Assembly (NCBI RefSeq): GCF_039541875.1 | Contig: NZ_BAABHB010000001.1 | Span: 186,001-250,000 of the forward strand | Direction of reading: 5' to 3' | From: Nibrella viscosa | GTDB lineage: Bacteria > Bacteroidota > Bacteroidia > Cytophagales > Spirosomataceae | Length of the DNA: 64,000 nucleotides | Part shown: positions 1-8,490 of the stretch, piece by piece | Numbering within the stretch: the first letter of the stretch is position 1 | Layout: each line of letters opens with the position of its first letter | The notes under the pieces: generated by a model | What the model was told of the DNA's origin: nothing | Database searches by the model: none | The model's input: the letters and a program-made list of their open reading frames with translations, nothing else | Made by a program: the position numbers and the translations under genes

Positions 1-96
1 GTTCCGGCTGCGCGATTGGCCCACCGGGACGGGGGGCGCTACAGTACCCCGGAATGTAATTCCGGTCTGGCCACTTAATTTTTACGTTTGGTGCAA
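1..96. other. Left edge, no assignable gene
   Basis: This edge stretch is open in one plus frame up to a stop at 76-78 and in one minus frame, but neither gives a recognisable peptide. It could be the last codons of a gene that starts left of the window. A short palindrome (CCGGAAT/ATTCCGG) lies at about 50-66. I see nothing else to support here. Confidence 0.3.
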
Positions 97-120
97 TCAG
101 CGTGAATTACAGGCGGGGGA

Positions 121-177
121 AAAACTAAAATACCTCAAAAAGACTGATTTACAGTCTTTTTGAGGTATTTTAGTTTT
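121..177 (-). terminator. 26-bp perfect hairpin after tRNA-Asp
   Basis: Positions 121-146 and 152-177 are exact reverse complements separated by a 5-base loop (ATTTA). The outer stem is A/T-rich, so a U-tract is present in either direction of transcription. It lies about 20 bases beyond the 3' end of the minus-strand tRNA-Asp and is its likely terminator. It may also stop plus-strand transcription arriving from the left edge. Confidence 0.85.
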
Positions 178-196
178 CTTGTTTTTATCTTGTTCG

Positions 197-270
197 CGGT
201 CTGGACGGGACTCGAACCCGCGACCCCCTGCGTGACAGGCAGGTATTCTAACCAACTGAACTACCAGACC
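197..270 (-). tRNA. tRNA-Asp (anticodon GTC)
   Basis: The minus strand folds as a complete tRNA. The acceptor arms GGTCTGG and CCAGACC pair, with a G discriminator. The D arm holds AGTTCAGTTGGTTAGA, the anticodon stem-loop is CCTGC-CTGTCAC-GCAGG with anticodon GTC, and the T arm has GGTTCGAGTCC. CCA is not encoded and must be added after transcription. A TAnnTTTG-type promoter lies upstream and a strong hairpin terminator downstream, so it is transcribed alone. Confidence 0.97.
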
Positions 271-317
271 GAGTATGTTAATTTCTTCCTGCGTTGCCGT
301 CTTCCGAAATCGTGATG

Positions 318-348
318 CAAAAGTAGGCGGTTTTAGGACGTTACGCAA
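318..348 (-). promoter_or_regulatory. Promoter of tRNA-Asp
   Basis: The minus strand carries TACTTTTG at 325-318, a match to the Bacteroidota -7 consensus TAnnTTTG. A TTG at 348-346 lies 20 bases further upstream, as expected for the -33 element. The tRNA begins about 48 bases downstream, leaving a short leader. The call rests on the consensus match and position. Confidence 0.6.
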
Positions 349-529
349 GTGTTAACTTGAAAAAACTTTGCCGGGGAACTGTTTACACCGGTTTGCCGGT
401 TGATTCTCAACTGGGTTTGCCGAAAAAAAATTTTTACCAGTACCGTTGGCTCGGTTCACAGGGCGTAAATAGAAACCTTGTAGGTTTGCTGGTAAATTGC
501 CGGAATTATTACCTTTACACTCAACGACT

Positions 530-1072
530 ATGAACGTATCCGACTCATACATGGAACTTGTTAATCGGGGGTACAGCCGGGCCTGGAACGAAGGTGCCCA
601 GCCTTATCCGGCCCTGTGCTACGAAATCTTTCTGCTCGACCATGCCCGTCATAAAGCCCGGCAGAAAGAACTGGCTTTACTGGATGCGTTCCAGCAGCGG
701 TACGACTGGCAACTGACGCGCCGGCAACGCCAGGGCTACCTTACCTCGCTTCAGCGGGGGGCTACCCTCGTGCTCACCGACTCGGCTAAACAAATTACGT
801 GGGCCAGCCAGAGCTTTCTGTCTATGACCGGTTATACGCCCACCGAGGTTCTCGGACAGCGCCCCTGGCTGCTACAGGGGCGTAATACCGACCCGAGAAC
901 CATTGCTTATATCCGCAAACAATTGAATCGTCCGCAGTCGGTGAAAGCCGATCTGATCAACTACCGGAAAAACGGCGAACAGTATCTGTGCCGGCTTACG
1001 ATTGATCCGCTCCACAACAGCTCGGGTGATCTGACCCATTTTATTGCTGTTGAGTTCGCCGTCGAGGGGTGA
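530..1072 (+). CDS. LOV-like PAS domain protein lacking the photoactive Cys
   Basis: A 180-residue single-domain sensor protein. Residues 1-75 are helical and charged with no recognised domain; residues 78-180 form a PAS domain of the LOV type. The diagnostic LOV motif G-R-N-C-R-F-L-Q is replaced by GQRPWLLQ at 109-116, so the flavin-adduct cysteine position is Pro112, while the following GRNTDP and the late LxxxNYRKNGE region still look LOV-like. No output domain is present, so it would act through a partner or as a small redox or ligand sensor. I chose the ATG at 530 over the in-frame ATG at 497: a TTACCTTTA box typical of promoters in this window lies just upstream, and the extra residues look non-coding. 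Function unknown. Confidence 0.75.
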   Translation: MNVSDSYMELVNRGYSRAWNEGAQPYPALCYEIFLLDHARHKARQKELALLDAFQQRYDWQLTRRQRQGYLTSLQRGATLVLTDSAKQITWASQSFLSMTGYTPTEVLGQRPWLLQGRNTDPRTIAYIRKQLNRPQSVKADLINYRKNGEQYLCRLTIDPLHNSSGDLTHFIAVEFAVEG

Positions 1073-1074
1073 AG

Positions 1075-1236
1075 CTATAAGCCGGATTCGGCTTCCAGAT
1101 CAAGGTCTCCTTCTACATCTTCGGGACCCGGACCCGGCGCATTGTCGGGCGTCATCAGCTTGGCAGCACCGGCTGGTTTTTCGGCGTCCGGGTCGGAATT
1201 GAAACCGGTGGCGGGAGCAGGGTTATTCTCCATCAT
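1075..1236 (-). CDS. Small acidic disordered protein (53 aa)
   Basis: A short minus-strand frame opening with two consecutive ATG codons and ending in TAG. The peptide is rich in Pro, Gly, Ala, Asp and Glu, with almost no hydrophobic run and an acidic C-terminus (EGDLDLEAESG). It begins at the base directly after the stop codon of the 59-residue gene upstream, so the two are probably co-transcribed and translationally coupled. I do not recognise a family. It is convergent with the PAS gene, leaving 2 bases between stop codons. It could be a chance frame, but the exact abutment and similar composition of the pair favour real genes. Confidence 0.55.
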   Translation of the reverse strand: MMENNPAPATGFNSDPDAEKPAGAAKLMTPDNAPGPGPEDVEGDLDLEAESGL

Positions 1237-1416
1237 TTACTCGTTTTCGTCGGTTATCAGATCCGTGATTGTATCGGGTCCCTGCTGAGGGTCAATGGCC
1301 TGGCGGGTGGCATCCGTGGGGGAGGAGTTTAGGGCGGTGTCGCCCCGATTTTCGCCCGGCACGTCTACATCGCGTTCGCTCACCTGGGTGGGCGGATCTT
1401 TTCGTTGGTCTTCCAT
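1237..1416 (-). CDS. Small acidic disordered protein (59 aa)
   Basis: Starts MEDQRKDPPTQ and ends ITDENE. It is highly polar, with many Asp, Glu, Pro, Thr and Gln, no hydrophobic core, no signal peptide and no cysteine, so it is predicted to be intrinsically disordered. Its TAA stop is immediately followed by the ATG of the 53-residue gene. Composition resembles the 131-residue disordered protein encoded at 33695-34090. No family was recognised and no function can be given; a stress-linked or partner-dependent disordered protein is only a guess. Confidence 0.55.
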   Translation of the reverse strand: MEDQRKDPPTQVSERDVDVPGENRGDTALNSSPTDATRQAIDPQQGPDTITDLITDENE

Positions 1417-1619
1417 AGCTGTGTTGGTTTGCCTTTATTTAACCGTTCCCTCTTTTAATTGTTTTTCCCGCCATCCGCTGGCTAGCTTTCCAAACTCTTA
1501 GGCCTAAAATCCTGTTTCAAAAAAGAGGCATAAGGAGTTATGTGTAATTACGTCGGCAGGTATGCTGCTCCCGGCAGGGAACAAAACGGTATCCGGTCGT
1601 CAGCTAAAGGTTTAGATTC

Positions 1620-2540
1620 ATGAAGAATTTTTTTCGTGCGTTGCGGTGGGCGTTGCGGTCATTGCTGGTGCTGGTTGTGATTGGACTCATAGGTATCTGG
1701 TTTATCGATTATCGGCAGAGTGATGAAGAAATTAGAGATGAATATCGTCATCAGCCTGTAAAACCGTCTATTCACCGCTATCGGGTGGGGGACCGAACCA
1801 TCCGGTTTATCGAAACCCCGGCCCGCGACTCCCTGCCCGTGGTGCTGTTTGTTCACGGGGCCCCCAGTTCGCTATCCTTTTTCAACAAGTTTTTCAAAGA
1901 CTCGGTGCTGCTGAGTCAGGCGCAGTTGGTGGCCGTTGACCGACCGGGTTACGGTTACTCCGACTTCGGCCGGGTCGAAACGTCGGTTGTCCGGCAGGCC
2001 GAACTGCTACAGCCACTGATCAACCGCTACCGAAAGGCTCCGTATCTGGTTATCGTGGGGTCGTCGTACGGAGGCTCGGTATCGGCGCGGCTGGCCATGA
2101 ACAATCCCGGCATAGTCGACCATGTGTTGTTTGTATCGTCGGCACTGGGGCCGGGTCTGGAGCGCACCTACCCGATCAGTTACCTGATCGATCTGCGGCC
2201 GTTTCGCTGGCTGATACCCCCTTTGCTGATGCTGGCCAACGACGAGAAACTGGCGCACCGCCAGGCACTGGAAGAGATTTTGCCCGACTGGCGGAAAATT
2301 ACGGCCGGGATTACCATTCTGCACGGACAGCAGGACGACCTGGTGTATCCGACCAATGTGTCGTTTGCCCGTCACCAACTGATCAACGCCCGCGTGAAAC
2401 AGTTTATCCTACCCGAAAACCGGCACGATATTGTTTTTAACAAACGGGAGTACATGACCCAGATTCTGCTGGATATTCTGTCGTCTGGGCACGTAAAGAG
2501 GCAGGTAAACAAGGATATGGTGCTGGCCAGCCATCCCTGA
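1620..2540 (+). CDS. Membrane-anchored alpha/beta hydrolase
   Basis: A 306-residue protein with an N-terminal membrane anchor (hydrophobic residues 12-28) and an alpha/beta-hydrolase fold outside it. The oxyanion-hole strand is VVLFVHGAPSS at 74-84. The nucleophile elbow G-S-S-Y-G places Ser149 as the catalytic nucleophile. The acid is Asp239 or Asp240 (HGQQDDLVYP) and the base His269 (PENRHDIVF). The family covers esterases, lipases, epoxide hydrolases and similar enzymes; the substrate cannot be read from the sequence. It is convergent with tamB, with 1 base between the stop codons. Confidence 0.85.
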   Translation: MKNFFRALRWALRSLLVLVVIGLIGIWFIDYRQSDEEIRDEYRHQPVKPSIHRYRVGDRTIRFIETPARDSLPVVLFVHGAPSSLSFFNKFFKDSVLLSQAQLVAVDRPGYGYSDFGRVETSVVRQAELLQPLINRYRKAPYLVIVGSSYGGSVSARLAMNNPGIVDHVLFVSSALGPGLERTYPISYLIDLRPFRWLIPPLLMLANDEKLAHRQALEEILPDWRKITAGITILHGQQDDLVYPTNVSFARHQLINARVKQFILPENRHDIVFNKREYMTQILLDILSSGHVKRQVNKDMVLASHP

Positions 2541-2541
2541 G

Positions 2542-5500
2542 CTATTTCTCGGGGGTCCGGCTGCGGAACTGCGTGAACGATGAGGTCGGCTCAGGCGTCG
2601 GAATGGCCGATGTTGAAGGGTTGTTCAGGCCGGGCCTGGTTTTTTTGGTGCTGCCAAACAGCCGGTTGAACGTACGGGTATACAGCAGACTAAGACCCCC
2701 GCTCGTGGTCAGTGAGGTATTGTTGATCGAGTACTGCCCCAGAATACTTTGCTGATTACGATTGTACATCTTCGCCCGGATACGGCCGTCGGGCGTAATC
2801 CAGTATTCCAGTGTCCATTCACCCAGCAGGCTGGCCGCACTGGTCTGGTTCTGACCATAGGTGAAGCCCCCATCGCGGCTGACCCGGAAGCGGTCGTTCA
2901 GGAAGCGGTACGAGAACCGGAGCTGCAGGTTATTAAACAGGTTATCGTTTAAATTATTCAGGCCCAGACCACCCAGCGAAATGCCCACATCCAGCTTCTC
3001 ATCCAACGAGGAAGCTAGCTGGCTAAATCGGTTCGACAGCAGTTCGCTGACGCTGTTGGCAACCCCTGCATTAACGTTGTCCTGCTGAAACAGGCCTGAA
3101 CCATCGGGCAGGAGCTGGTTAAAAATGAGTATGCTGCTGACCTGCCGATTCAGCTCCTGCTCATTGCTCTGGATGCGCGACTCAAAGGCGGTAACGGCCT
3201 GCCGGAATTCTGCCGAAGCCGGGTATTCTTTCACATCCAGATCAAAGCCGATGGCGGGTGACAGCAGTTCGCCCGTCAGGGTAATGAGCAGATCCACAGG
3301 GTAGCGCCGGTTGCGGTCGGGCGTGTTCTGGCTGGTCGATGGGGCCGAAATACTCTGCACCAGCGGCAGCAGCGAGGTATATTGCGTGTAGGCTGCCGTT
3401 ACGTTCAGCAGGGCACCGTAGGGGTCGCCGGTCCAGGTAATGCGGCTGTTGGGTCGGATCTGGAATCGTTTGTTAATCACGTTCTCAAACGTAAAGGTGT
3501 AATCTCCCTGCTGGATCTCGTACGTACCCGTCATCGAAAATTCACCCTTCGTATCGACTTTCATAGCAATGCGCCCGGAGCCGTAAGCCTTGATGATGTC
3601 GCCCGTCTGCCGGTCCAGTTGAATTTCGCAGTAGGCATCGGGGGTGATGTTGAAGTTAAAATCCATCCGGATGCCCGATAAGTCAACCGTGGGTGCGTTC
3701 AGGATAACCGGCTTGCCGTTTACCTTGGTTTGGTGCGTATCGGCTCTGGCTACCTGGCTCCGGTTCACGAAGCGGACAAAGTCCTGGGCCGATACCGTTT
3801 CGGCACCGTCCAGCGGTATAAAGATCCGGGTACCTTTGTTGCTGGATACGTTGGCTTTAATGGTTAGGTTATCGGGCGTACCGTAGAGTTCGGCCTTACC
3901 TGTGACCACCGCCGAACCATAGAACAGATCGTTGTCGCGGGCGGTCGTGTTCATGATTTTGAAGTTCTTCAGATCGGCTTCAAAACCAAGCATGAAATAC
4001 CGGAACCCGTCGTGCGATACGCCCCCTCGCAGCACGGCCGTATTGCCGTCGGGGTCGCGCAGCAGCAGCTTTTTAGCCCGGATCTCGGTTTCGGTGAAGT
4101 AAATTTTATCTTCAAAGGCGAAGTCCGCTTTCAGGTAATCGAACGTCAGCCGGCCTTTCCGGACATCGACAACGCCGTCGAGGATGGGGTTCTTCGGGGT
4201 GCCGGTAACGTTGACCAGACCCGTGGCCAGGCCGGTCAGGTTCGACACCAGGCCCTCTGTAAACGGCTCCAGCATCCGCAGGTCGGCATTGTTGAACAAG
4301 GCTTTCAGGTTAAAGGCGTCTTTGGTCTTCTGGGGCGTGTAAGTGCCGCGCAGCGTCAGCACATCGTAGTGGTCGCGGTTAATGCGGGCGTCGACGTTCA
4401 GCCGCTGTTGATTATCATCCCAGACACCTTCGCCCCGGACGTTGCCCACCAGAAAATCGCTGAAGGCGAGGTCGGTTACGGTAAGGCGGCTTTCGACAAT
4501 CGGGGTTTTATACAGATTGCGTACCGATATGAGGCCGTTGGCGGTTCCGGCCAGCGGGGTGTTCACAATCGGCGTCAGGTTTTCGAGCAGGAAGTTACGC
4601 GTTTCAATGTGCAGAGCAGCTGTTGTGTCGTCTGCGATCTTGCCCGATGCGGTTATTAACTGGCCCTGGTTGAAGATGGATAGGTTGCGAACGGTGTAGT
4701 CGTCACCCACTTTCCGGATCAGGCTTTCGGGGTTGAGTGTCCAGTCATTATCCAGCACCCGAAACTCCGACCGCCGAAAGGTGAGGTCAATGGCATCCCC
4801 TTTAAACCGCAGCTCTCCGTTGACGTCGGCGCGGTTGGTGCTGCCGATCTGCTGAATACTGCTCGTAAAGTCAATATGGTCTTTGTCCCACGAGGCTTCA
4901 ATGGCCAGGTTTTCGGTAGGGGCCAGGGTGTTCAGCTTTTGCCGCTGGGAGGTTACAATGGCCGAGGCCAGCACTTCTTCACTATTGGCAAATTTAGAGG
5001 TGGTAATGTCTACCTCGCTCGGCCCGAAGGCATACTGCTGGTACACTAGCGAGTCGGACCGGACATTGGCGGTCAGGAATAGGGTATTGTCGACCGTGAA
5101 TCGCCCGTCCAGCACACTATTGGGGGCGATATAGGCCGTTTGCCCGGCGAAATCCAGCAACGGTTGGGTGTTCTTAAAAAAGAACGCATAATTGATGGTG
5201 TACCGGGCAGGCGGATTTTTCGCCAGGCTGGCCTGCTTTTGCCGGTAATAGGCGGTGCGGCCGGCTACATCGCCGAAGAAATAGAGTTCATATTCGGTCA
5301 GTAGTCGCTGGAGGTCTCCGGCGGTTTGGGTAAGTTCGAAATTACCGCGCAGGTAAGCAGTTACAAAATCGGAGGTAACGTCGATAGCCCGGCCGTTGTC
5401 CAGCATGGCCGAGGAGATCTGTAGGGTATCTACCGCCACGCTGCGGCCGTTGAGGCTGACCAGGGCGTTCCGGAACCGGGCATCGCCAATGAGCGTCTCA

Positions 5501-7194
5501 AGGGTATTACCTTCCAGTTGAACATCGAGGTCGGTACGCACCGTCAGCGAATCGCTCAGCAGCCGCAAGGCCCGGAAATCGGCGTGTAGAATGGTACCTT
5601 GTACGTCAAAGCGGTTGAGCGGCTTGCGCAGGTCGAATTCGCCATCGAGGCTGGTCACCAGGTTCTCGTCGCGTACACTCACCTGTCCGTTAAAAAAAGC
5701 TTTTTGCAGATTGCCGCGCACGCTCAGGTTCCGGTACTCATAGCCTTTCAGACCGAAGCGGCTGAAGCGGCCGTCGAGGTCCACGCGGGCGCTCGCCAGC
5801 GAAAGGCCCTGGCCGGTAATGCGTCCTTCGCCGTCCAGTTTCTGCAGCAGCTCTGGTTGGTCGATAAGCGTGCCCAGGGCTAGATTTTGCGCCTTTAGCT
5901 GGGCGCTGTACGTGGTGTTCAGCGAATTAGGTGCCAGCGTTAACCTGAGATCACCGGAGACCGTTCCGATATCGGTTTGGAAGTTACCCGCCGTCCGGAA
6001 GTTATTGAACGCGCCGGCAAACGTGGCCGCAAACTGCACCGTGCCCAGCTTCTGGATGGTGTGATTAAACCCTTCATCGGGATAATACTGCCGAATATCG
6101 GCCATGTTGACCGATGAGGGCGTAAACGCAAAGTTGACCGTGGTGCGGTCAATATCCGGGAGCCCCTTAAAGGCAATGAGACCCGCCAGGCGGCTGCGGC
6201 CGTCTGGGCCAAACCGCAGGTCGGTGTCGGTCAGCCTGAAGTCGTTAACCGTACCCCGGAAATCGGTCGTCAGGAACCAAGTTTCGCGCAGTTCCCTTAG
6301 GTATTCAGAAAAGTAACCGAGGTCGGCCGATTGCACGCGGCTGCCGCGCAGCCGGGCTTCCATAATCACGTTAGCATTAAATTCGCCAAAATCAGACGGT
6401 TCCCTGTAGTGAAACGTCAGGTGATTGCGCACAATGGAGTTGTTAATATGGGCGTACAAATCGGCCAGCTCCATCTTTTTCCGGCAATACAGAAAGCGCG
6501 TATCAAGCCGGTGTACGGTAAGTCCGCTGCCCTGGTCCACGGCCTTTAGGCCGGTCAGATCAAGGGCAATGGTATCGCCCAGCACCAGAAAGTTCCGGGC
6601 CGTGCCGTTGATTTTACCTAAGGTAAAATGATTGTAATCGAAGCTCTTTGGGTCGTTAAACGGTTTTTCGCGGGGATCGTGCATGGTAAACACCCCGTCG
6701 AGAATATTGACTTTACCGATAGTAAATGGCGTGTGCTGGTCCGATACGGTCTGGGTGGTGTCGCTGCTGAGCAGTTCGTCGATGCGGGCAATAAACTCAT
6801 CGATGTTGAGGTCGCCGGTTTTGGGGTTTTTCACCAGCCGCACATTGGGCTGATACAGATACACCTCGTTCAGGTGAATGTTATGCGCCGAACTGTCGAG
6901 CAGCGTGCGCAGGTGAAAGGCTACTTCCAGCCGGCCCACGTCGATCATCGGCTGGTGCTGTCGGTCTTTGATGCTGACGCCCTGGAGCGTGAGGGCGTTG
7001 AACCATTTAATCGAGACGCGCTCGATAGAGATGGGAAACTCCATCTTATCCGAGACGCGCCGGGCTACTTCCTGCACCACCCGCGTTTGGACGGCGGGGA
7101 TCTGCAAACCCACTACCACCGCTCCAAATACCAGCAGTATCGCCAGAAGCGTATACAGCAGGGTCTTCAGGAAAATGGTGATAAATGAGCGCAT
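2542..7194 (-). CDS. tamB: TamB-like translocation and assembly module protein
   Basis: A 1550-residue protein with one N-terminal signal anchor (residues about 8-30, FLKTLLYTLLAILLVFGAVV) followed by an N-terminal AsmA-like start (VSDKMEFPISIERV) and a very long beta-repetitive body. The C-terminal 400 residues match the TamB (DUF490) domain, including GDIIKAYGSGRIAM and the ITLTGELLSPAIGFDL region. Family members span the periplasm from the inner membrane and are linked to outer-membrane protein insertion and, as AsmA-like bridges, to phospholipid transport. No tamA or bamA gene lies beside it here. It is divergent from tsaD, with a heptad inverted repeat in the gap. Members in Bacteroidota are commonly this long. 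Confidence 0.9.
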   Translation of the reverse strand: MRSFITIFLKTLLYTLLAILLVFGAVVVGLQIPAVQTRVVQEVARRVSDKMEFPISIERVSIKWFNALTLQGVSIKDRQHQPMIDVGRLEVAFHLRTLLDSSAHNIHLNEVYLYQPNVRLVKNPKTGDLNIDEFIARIDELLSSDTTQTVSDQHTPFTIGKVNILDGVFTMHDPREKPFNDPKSFDYNHFTLGKINGTARNFLVLGDTIALDLTGLKAVDQGSGLTVHRLDTRFLYCRKKMELADLYAHINNSIVRNHLTFHYREPSDFGEFNANVIMEARLRGSRVQSADLGYFSEYLRELRETWFLTTDFRGTVNDFRLTDTDLRFGPDGRSRLAGLIAFKGLPDIDRTTVNFAFTPSSVNMADIRQYYPDEGFNHTIQKLGTVQFAATFAGAFNNFRTAGNFQTDIGTVSGDLRLTLAPNSLNTTYSAQLKAQNLALGTLIDQPELLQKLDGEGRITGQGLSLASARVDLDGRFSRFGLKGYEYRNLSVRGNLQKAFFNGQVSVRDENLVTSLDGEFDLRKPLNRFDVQGTILHADFRALRLLSDSLTVRTDLDVQLEGNTLETLIGDARFRNALVSLNGRSVAVDTLQISSAMLDNGRAIDVTSDFVTAYLRGNFELTQTAGDLQRLLTEYELYFFGDVAGRTAYYRQKQASLAKNPPARYTINYAFFFKNTQPLLDFAGQTAYIAPNSVLDGRFTVDNTLFLTANVRSDSLVYQQYAFGPSEVDITTSKFANSEEVLASAIVTSQRQKLNTLAPTENLAIEASWDKDHIDFTSSIQQIGSTNRADVNGELRFKGDAIDLTFRRSEFRVLDNDWTLNPESLIRKVGDDYTVRNLSIFNQGQLITASGKIADDTTAALHIETRNFLLENLTPIVNTPLAGTANGLISVRNLYKTPIVESRLTVTDLAFSDFLVGNVRGEGVWDDNQQRLNVDARINRDHYDVLTLRGTYTPQKTKDAFNLKALFNNADLRMLEPFTEGLVSNLTGLATGLVNVTGTPKNPILDGVVDVRKGRLTFDYLKADFAFEDKIYFTETEIRAKKLLLRDPDGNTAVLRGGVSHDGFRYFMLGFEADLKNFKIMNTTARDNDLFYGSAVVTGKAELYGTPDNLTIKANVSSNKGTRIFIPLDGAETVSAQDFVRFVNRSQVARADTHQTKVNGKPVILNAPTVDLSGIRMDFNFNITPDAYCEIQLDRQTGDIIKAYGSGRIAMKVDTKGEFSMTGTYEIQQGDYTFTFENVINKRFQIRPNSRITWTGDPYGALLNVTAAYTQYTSLLPLVQSISAPSTSQNTPDRNRRYPVDLLITLTGELLSPAIGFDLDVKEYPASAEFRQAVTAFESRIQSNEQELNRQVSSILIFNQLLPDGSGLFQQDNVNAGVANSVSELLSNRFSQLASSLDEKLDVGISLGGLGLNNLNDNLFNNLQLRFSYRFLNDRFRVSRDGGFTYGQNQTSAASLLGEWTLEYWITPDGRIRAKMYNRNQQSILGQYSINNTSLTTSGGLSLLYTRTFNRLFGSTKKTRPGLNNPSTSAIPTPEPTSSFTQFRSRTPEK

Positions 7195-7230
7195 CTTTTT
7201 TATGAATCGAACCGGCGCACCGGAATGATC

Positions 7231-7349
7231 AATGAATAATGAATAGAACAGTTATTGGAGCGAATAAGGATTAGATGGCGAAAAAGGGTGTTCGTTTAAT
7301 GGCTACGGCCCCTATTCACTGTTCATTATTCAATTTTCATTATTCATTC
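7231..7349. repeat. Heptad inverted repeat, copy A
   Basis: The left arm at 7231-7251 is made of 7-base words (AATGAAT, AATGAAT, AGAACAG). The right arm at 7315-7349 is five in-register 7-base words of the type TTCATTA, the reverse complement of the left word. The loop is about 63 bases. It lies between divergent tamB and tsaD. The word set differs from that of other copies, but the 7-nt period is the same. Confidence 0.8.
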
Positions 7350-7361
7350 TCTCAAGTAACG

Positions 7362-7369
7362 TAAATTTG
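7362..7369 (+). promoter_or_regulatory. -7 box of tsaD
   Basis: TAAATTTG matches the Bacteroidota -7 consensus TAnnTTTG and ends 21 bases before the tsaD ATG. It follows directly after the right arm of heptad repeat copy A, so the repeat occupies the -33 region. No clear TTTG -33 element was seen. Confidence 0.55.
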
Positions 7370-7390
7370 CGGGATTACCGCTATTCTTTA

Positions 7391-8389
7391 ATGAACATTT
7401 TAGCAATTGAATCCTCCTGTGACGAAACATCGGCCGCCGTTTTATCCAACGGTACTATTCGGTCCAACGTAATTGCCGCTCAGTTGATTCACGAGCAGTA
7501 CGGGGGCGTGGTTCCCGAACTGGCTTCCCGCGCCCATCAGCAGCATATTGTGCCGGTAGTGGACCGGGCGCTGACGGACGCAAAAGTACCGAAAAACAGC
7601 CTTAACGCCATAGCCTTCACCCGCGGCCCGGGTTTATTGGGCTCGCTGCTGGTCGGCGCTTCGTTTGCCAAGGCCCTGGCGCTGGCGTTACAGATACCCC
7701 TTATTGAGGTAAACCATATGCAGGCTCATGTGCTGGCCCACTTCATCGAACCGCCGGTGCCGGCTTTTCCGTTTCTGTGCCTGACCGTCAGCGGGGGGCA
7801 CACCCAGATTGTGCTCGTCCGCGATTACCTCGACATGGAAATCATTGGCCAGACCCACGATGATGCCGTCGGCGAGGCCTTCGACAAATCCGCCAAGCTG
7901 CTGAACCTGCCGTATCCGGGTGGTCCGCTGATCGACAAATATGCGCAGCAGGGCAATCCATTGGCCTTCCGGTTTCCACTGGCCGAAATGCCCGGCCTCG
8001 ATTTTTCCTTCAGCGGCATTAAAACGGCGATCCTGTACTTTCTGCGGGACAATACCAAACACGATCCTGCTTTCATAGAACAAAATCTCACCGATATTTG
8101 TGCCAGTATTCAGTATACGCTGGTACAAATGCTGCTCGGCAAGCTGAAACGGGCCGCCCGCGAAACCGGCATCCGGGAAATTGCCATTGCCGGGGGCGTA
8201 TCGGCCAACAGCGGCCTGCGCATGGCGCTGACCCAGCTCGGGCAGGAGCAGGGCTGGGCGGTATACATCCCCCGCTTTGAGTACTGCACCGACAATGCCG
8301 CCATGATTGCTATGGCGGCCTATTACAAATACCTCCGGCACGAGTTTACCTCCCAGGACGTAAGCCCCATGCCGAGACTTGAATTTTAA
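7391..8389 (+). CDS. tsaD: tRNA N6-adenosine threonylcarbamoyltransferase TsaD
   Basis: A 332-residue enzyme that transfers the threonylcarbamoyl group from TC-AMP to A37 of ANN-decoding tRNAs, acting with TsaB and TsaE. It shows the Kae1/TsaD signatures: N-terminal ILAIESSCDETSAA (ATPase fold), metal-binding His109 and His113 in NHMQAHVLAH, SGGHTQIVLV, and the C-terminal GGVSANSGLR and CTDNAAMIA motifs. Length is normal. The start at 7391 was chosen over an in-frame codon 24 bases upstream because the protein then begins with the conserved MNILAIESS and the -7 box lies upstream. tsaB and tsaE are not in the window. Confidence 0.97.
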   Translation: MNILAIESSCDETSAAVLSNGTIRSNVIAAQLIHEQYGGVVPELASRAHQQHIVPVVDRALTDAKVPKNSLNAIAFTRGPGLLGSLLVGASFAKALALALQIPLIEVNHMQAHVLAHFIEPPVPAFPFLCLTVSGGHTQIVLVRDYLDMEIIGQTHDDAVGEAFDKSAKLLNLPYPGGPLIDKYAQQGNPLAFRFPLAEMPGLDFSFSGIKTAILYFLRDNTKHDPAFIEQNLTDICASIQYTLVQMLLGKLKRAARETGIREIAIAGGVSANSGLRMALTQLGQEQGWAVYIPRFEYCTDNAAMIAMAAYYKYLRHEFTSQDVSPMPRLEF

Positions 8390-8392
8390 CTG

Positions 8393-8485
8393 TTTCAGGT
8401 TCCAAGTTTCAGGTTTCAGGTCGGAGCTACCTGGCTCATTGGCGAAGCAACTTGGAACCTGAAACCTGAAACTTCAAACTTCAAA
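8393..8485. repeat. Heptad inverted repeat, copy B
   Basis: Left arm 8393-8420: TTTCAGG, TTCCAAG, TTTCAGG, TTTCAGG. Right arm 8451-8485: CTTGGAA, CCTGAAA, CCTGAAA, CTTCAAA, CTTCAAA. All words stay in exact 7-nt register, and the right arm is the reverse complement of the left apart from its last two words. The loop ends with the core GCGAAGCAAC at 8442-8451. It lies between co-directional tsaD and the MOSC gene; the right arm ends 5 bases before the latter's start codon. Confidence 0.9.
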
Positions 8486-8490
8486 CGCTA

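Noticed and set aside
1..78. C-terminal end of a plus-strand gene
   Set aside because: The open frame is only 25 codons and gives no recognisable motif; no support beyond absence of stops.
3382..6549. Many long plus-strand open frames opposite tamB, and likewise opposite other large genes
   Set aside because: They are antisense shadows of strongly supported genes, with no family resemblance and poor amino-acid composition.
7195..7390. Possible riboswitch or attenuator before tsaD
   Set aside because: The structure is explained by heptad repeat copy A, and the -7 box lies after it, so the hairpin is not in the tsaD leader.
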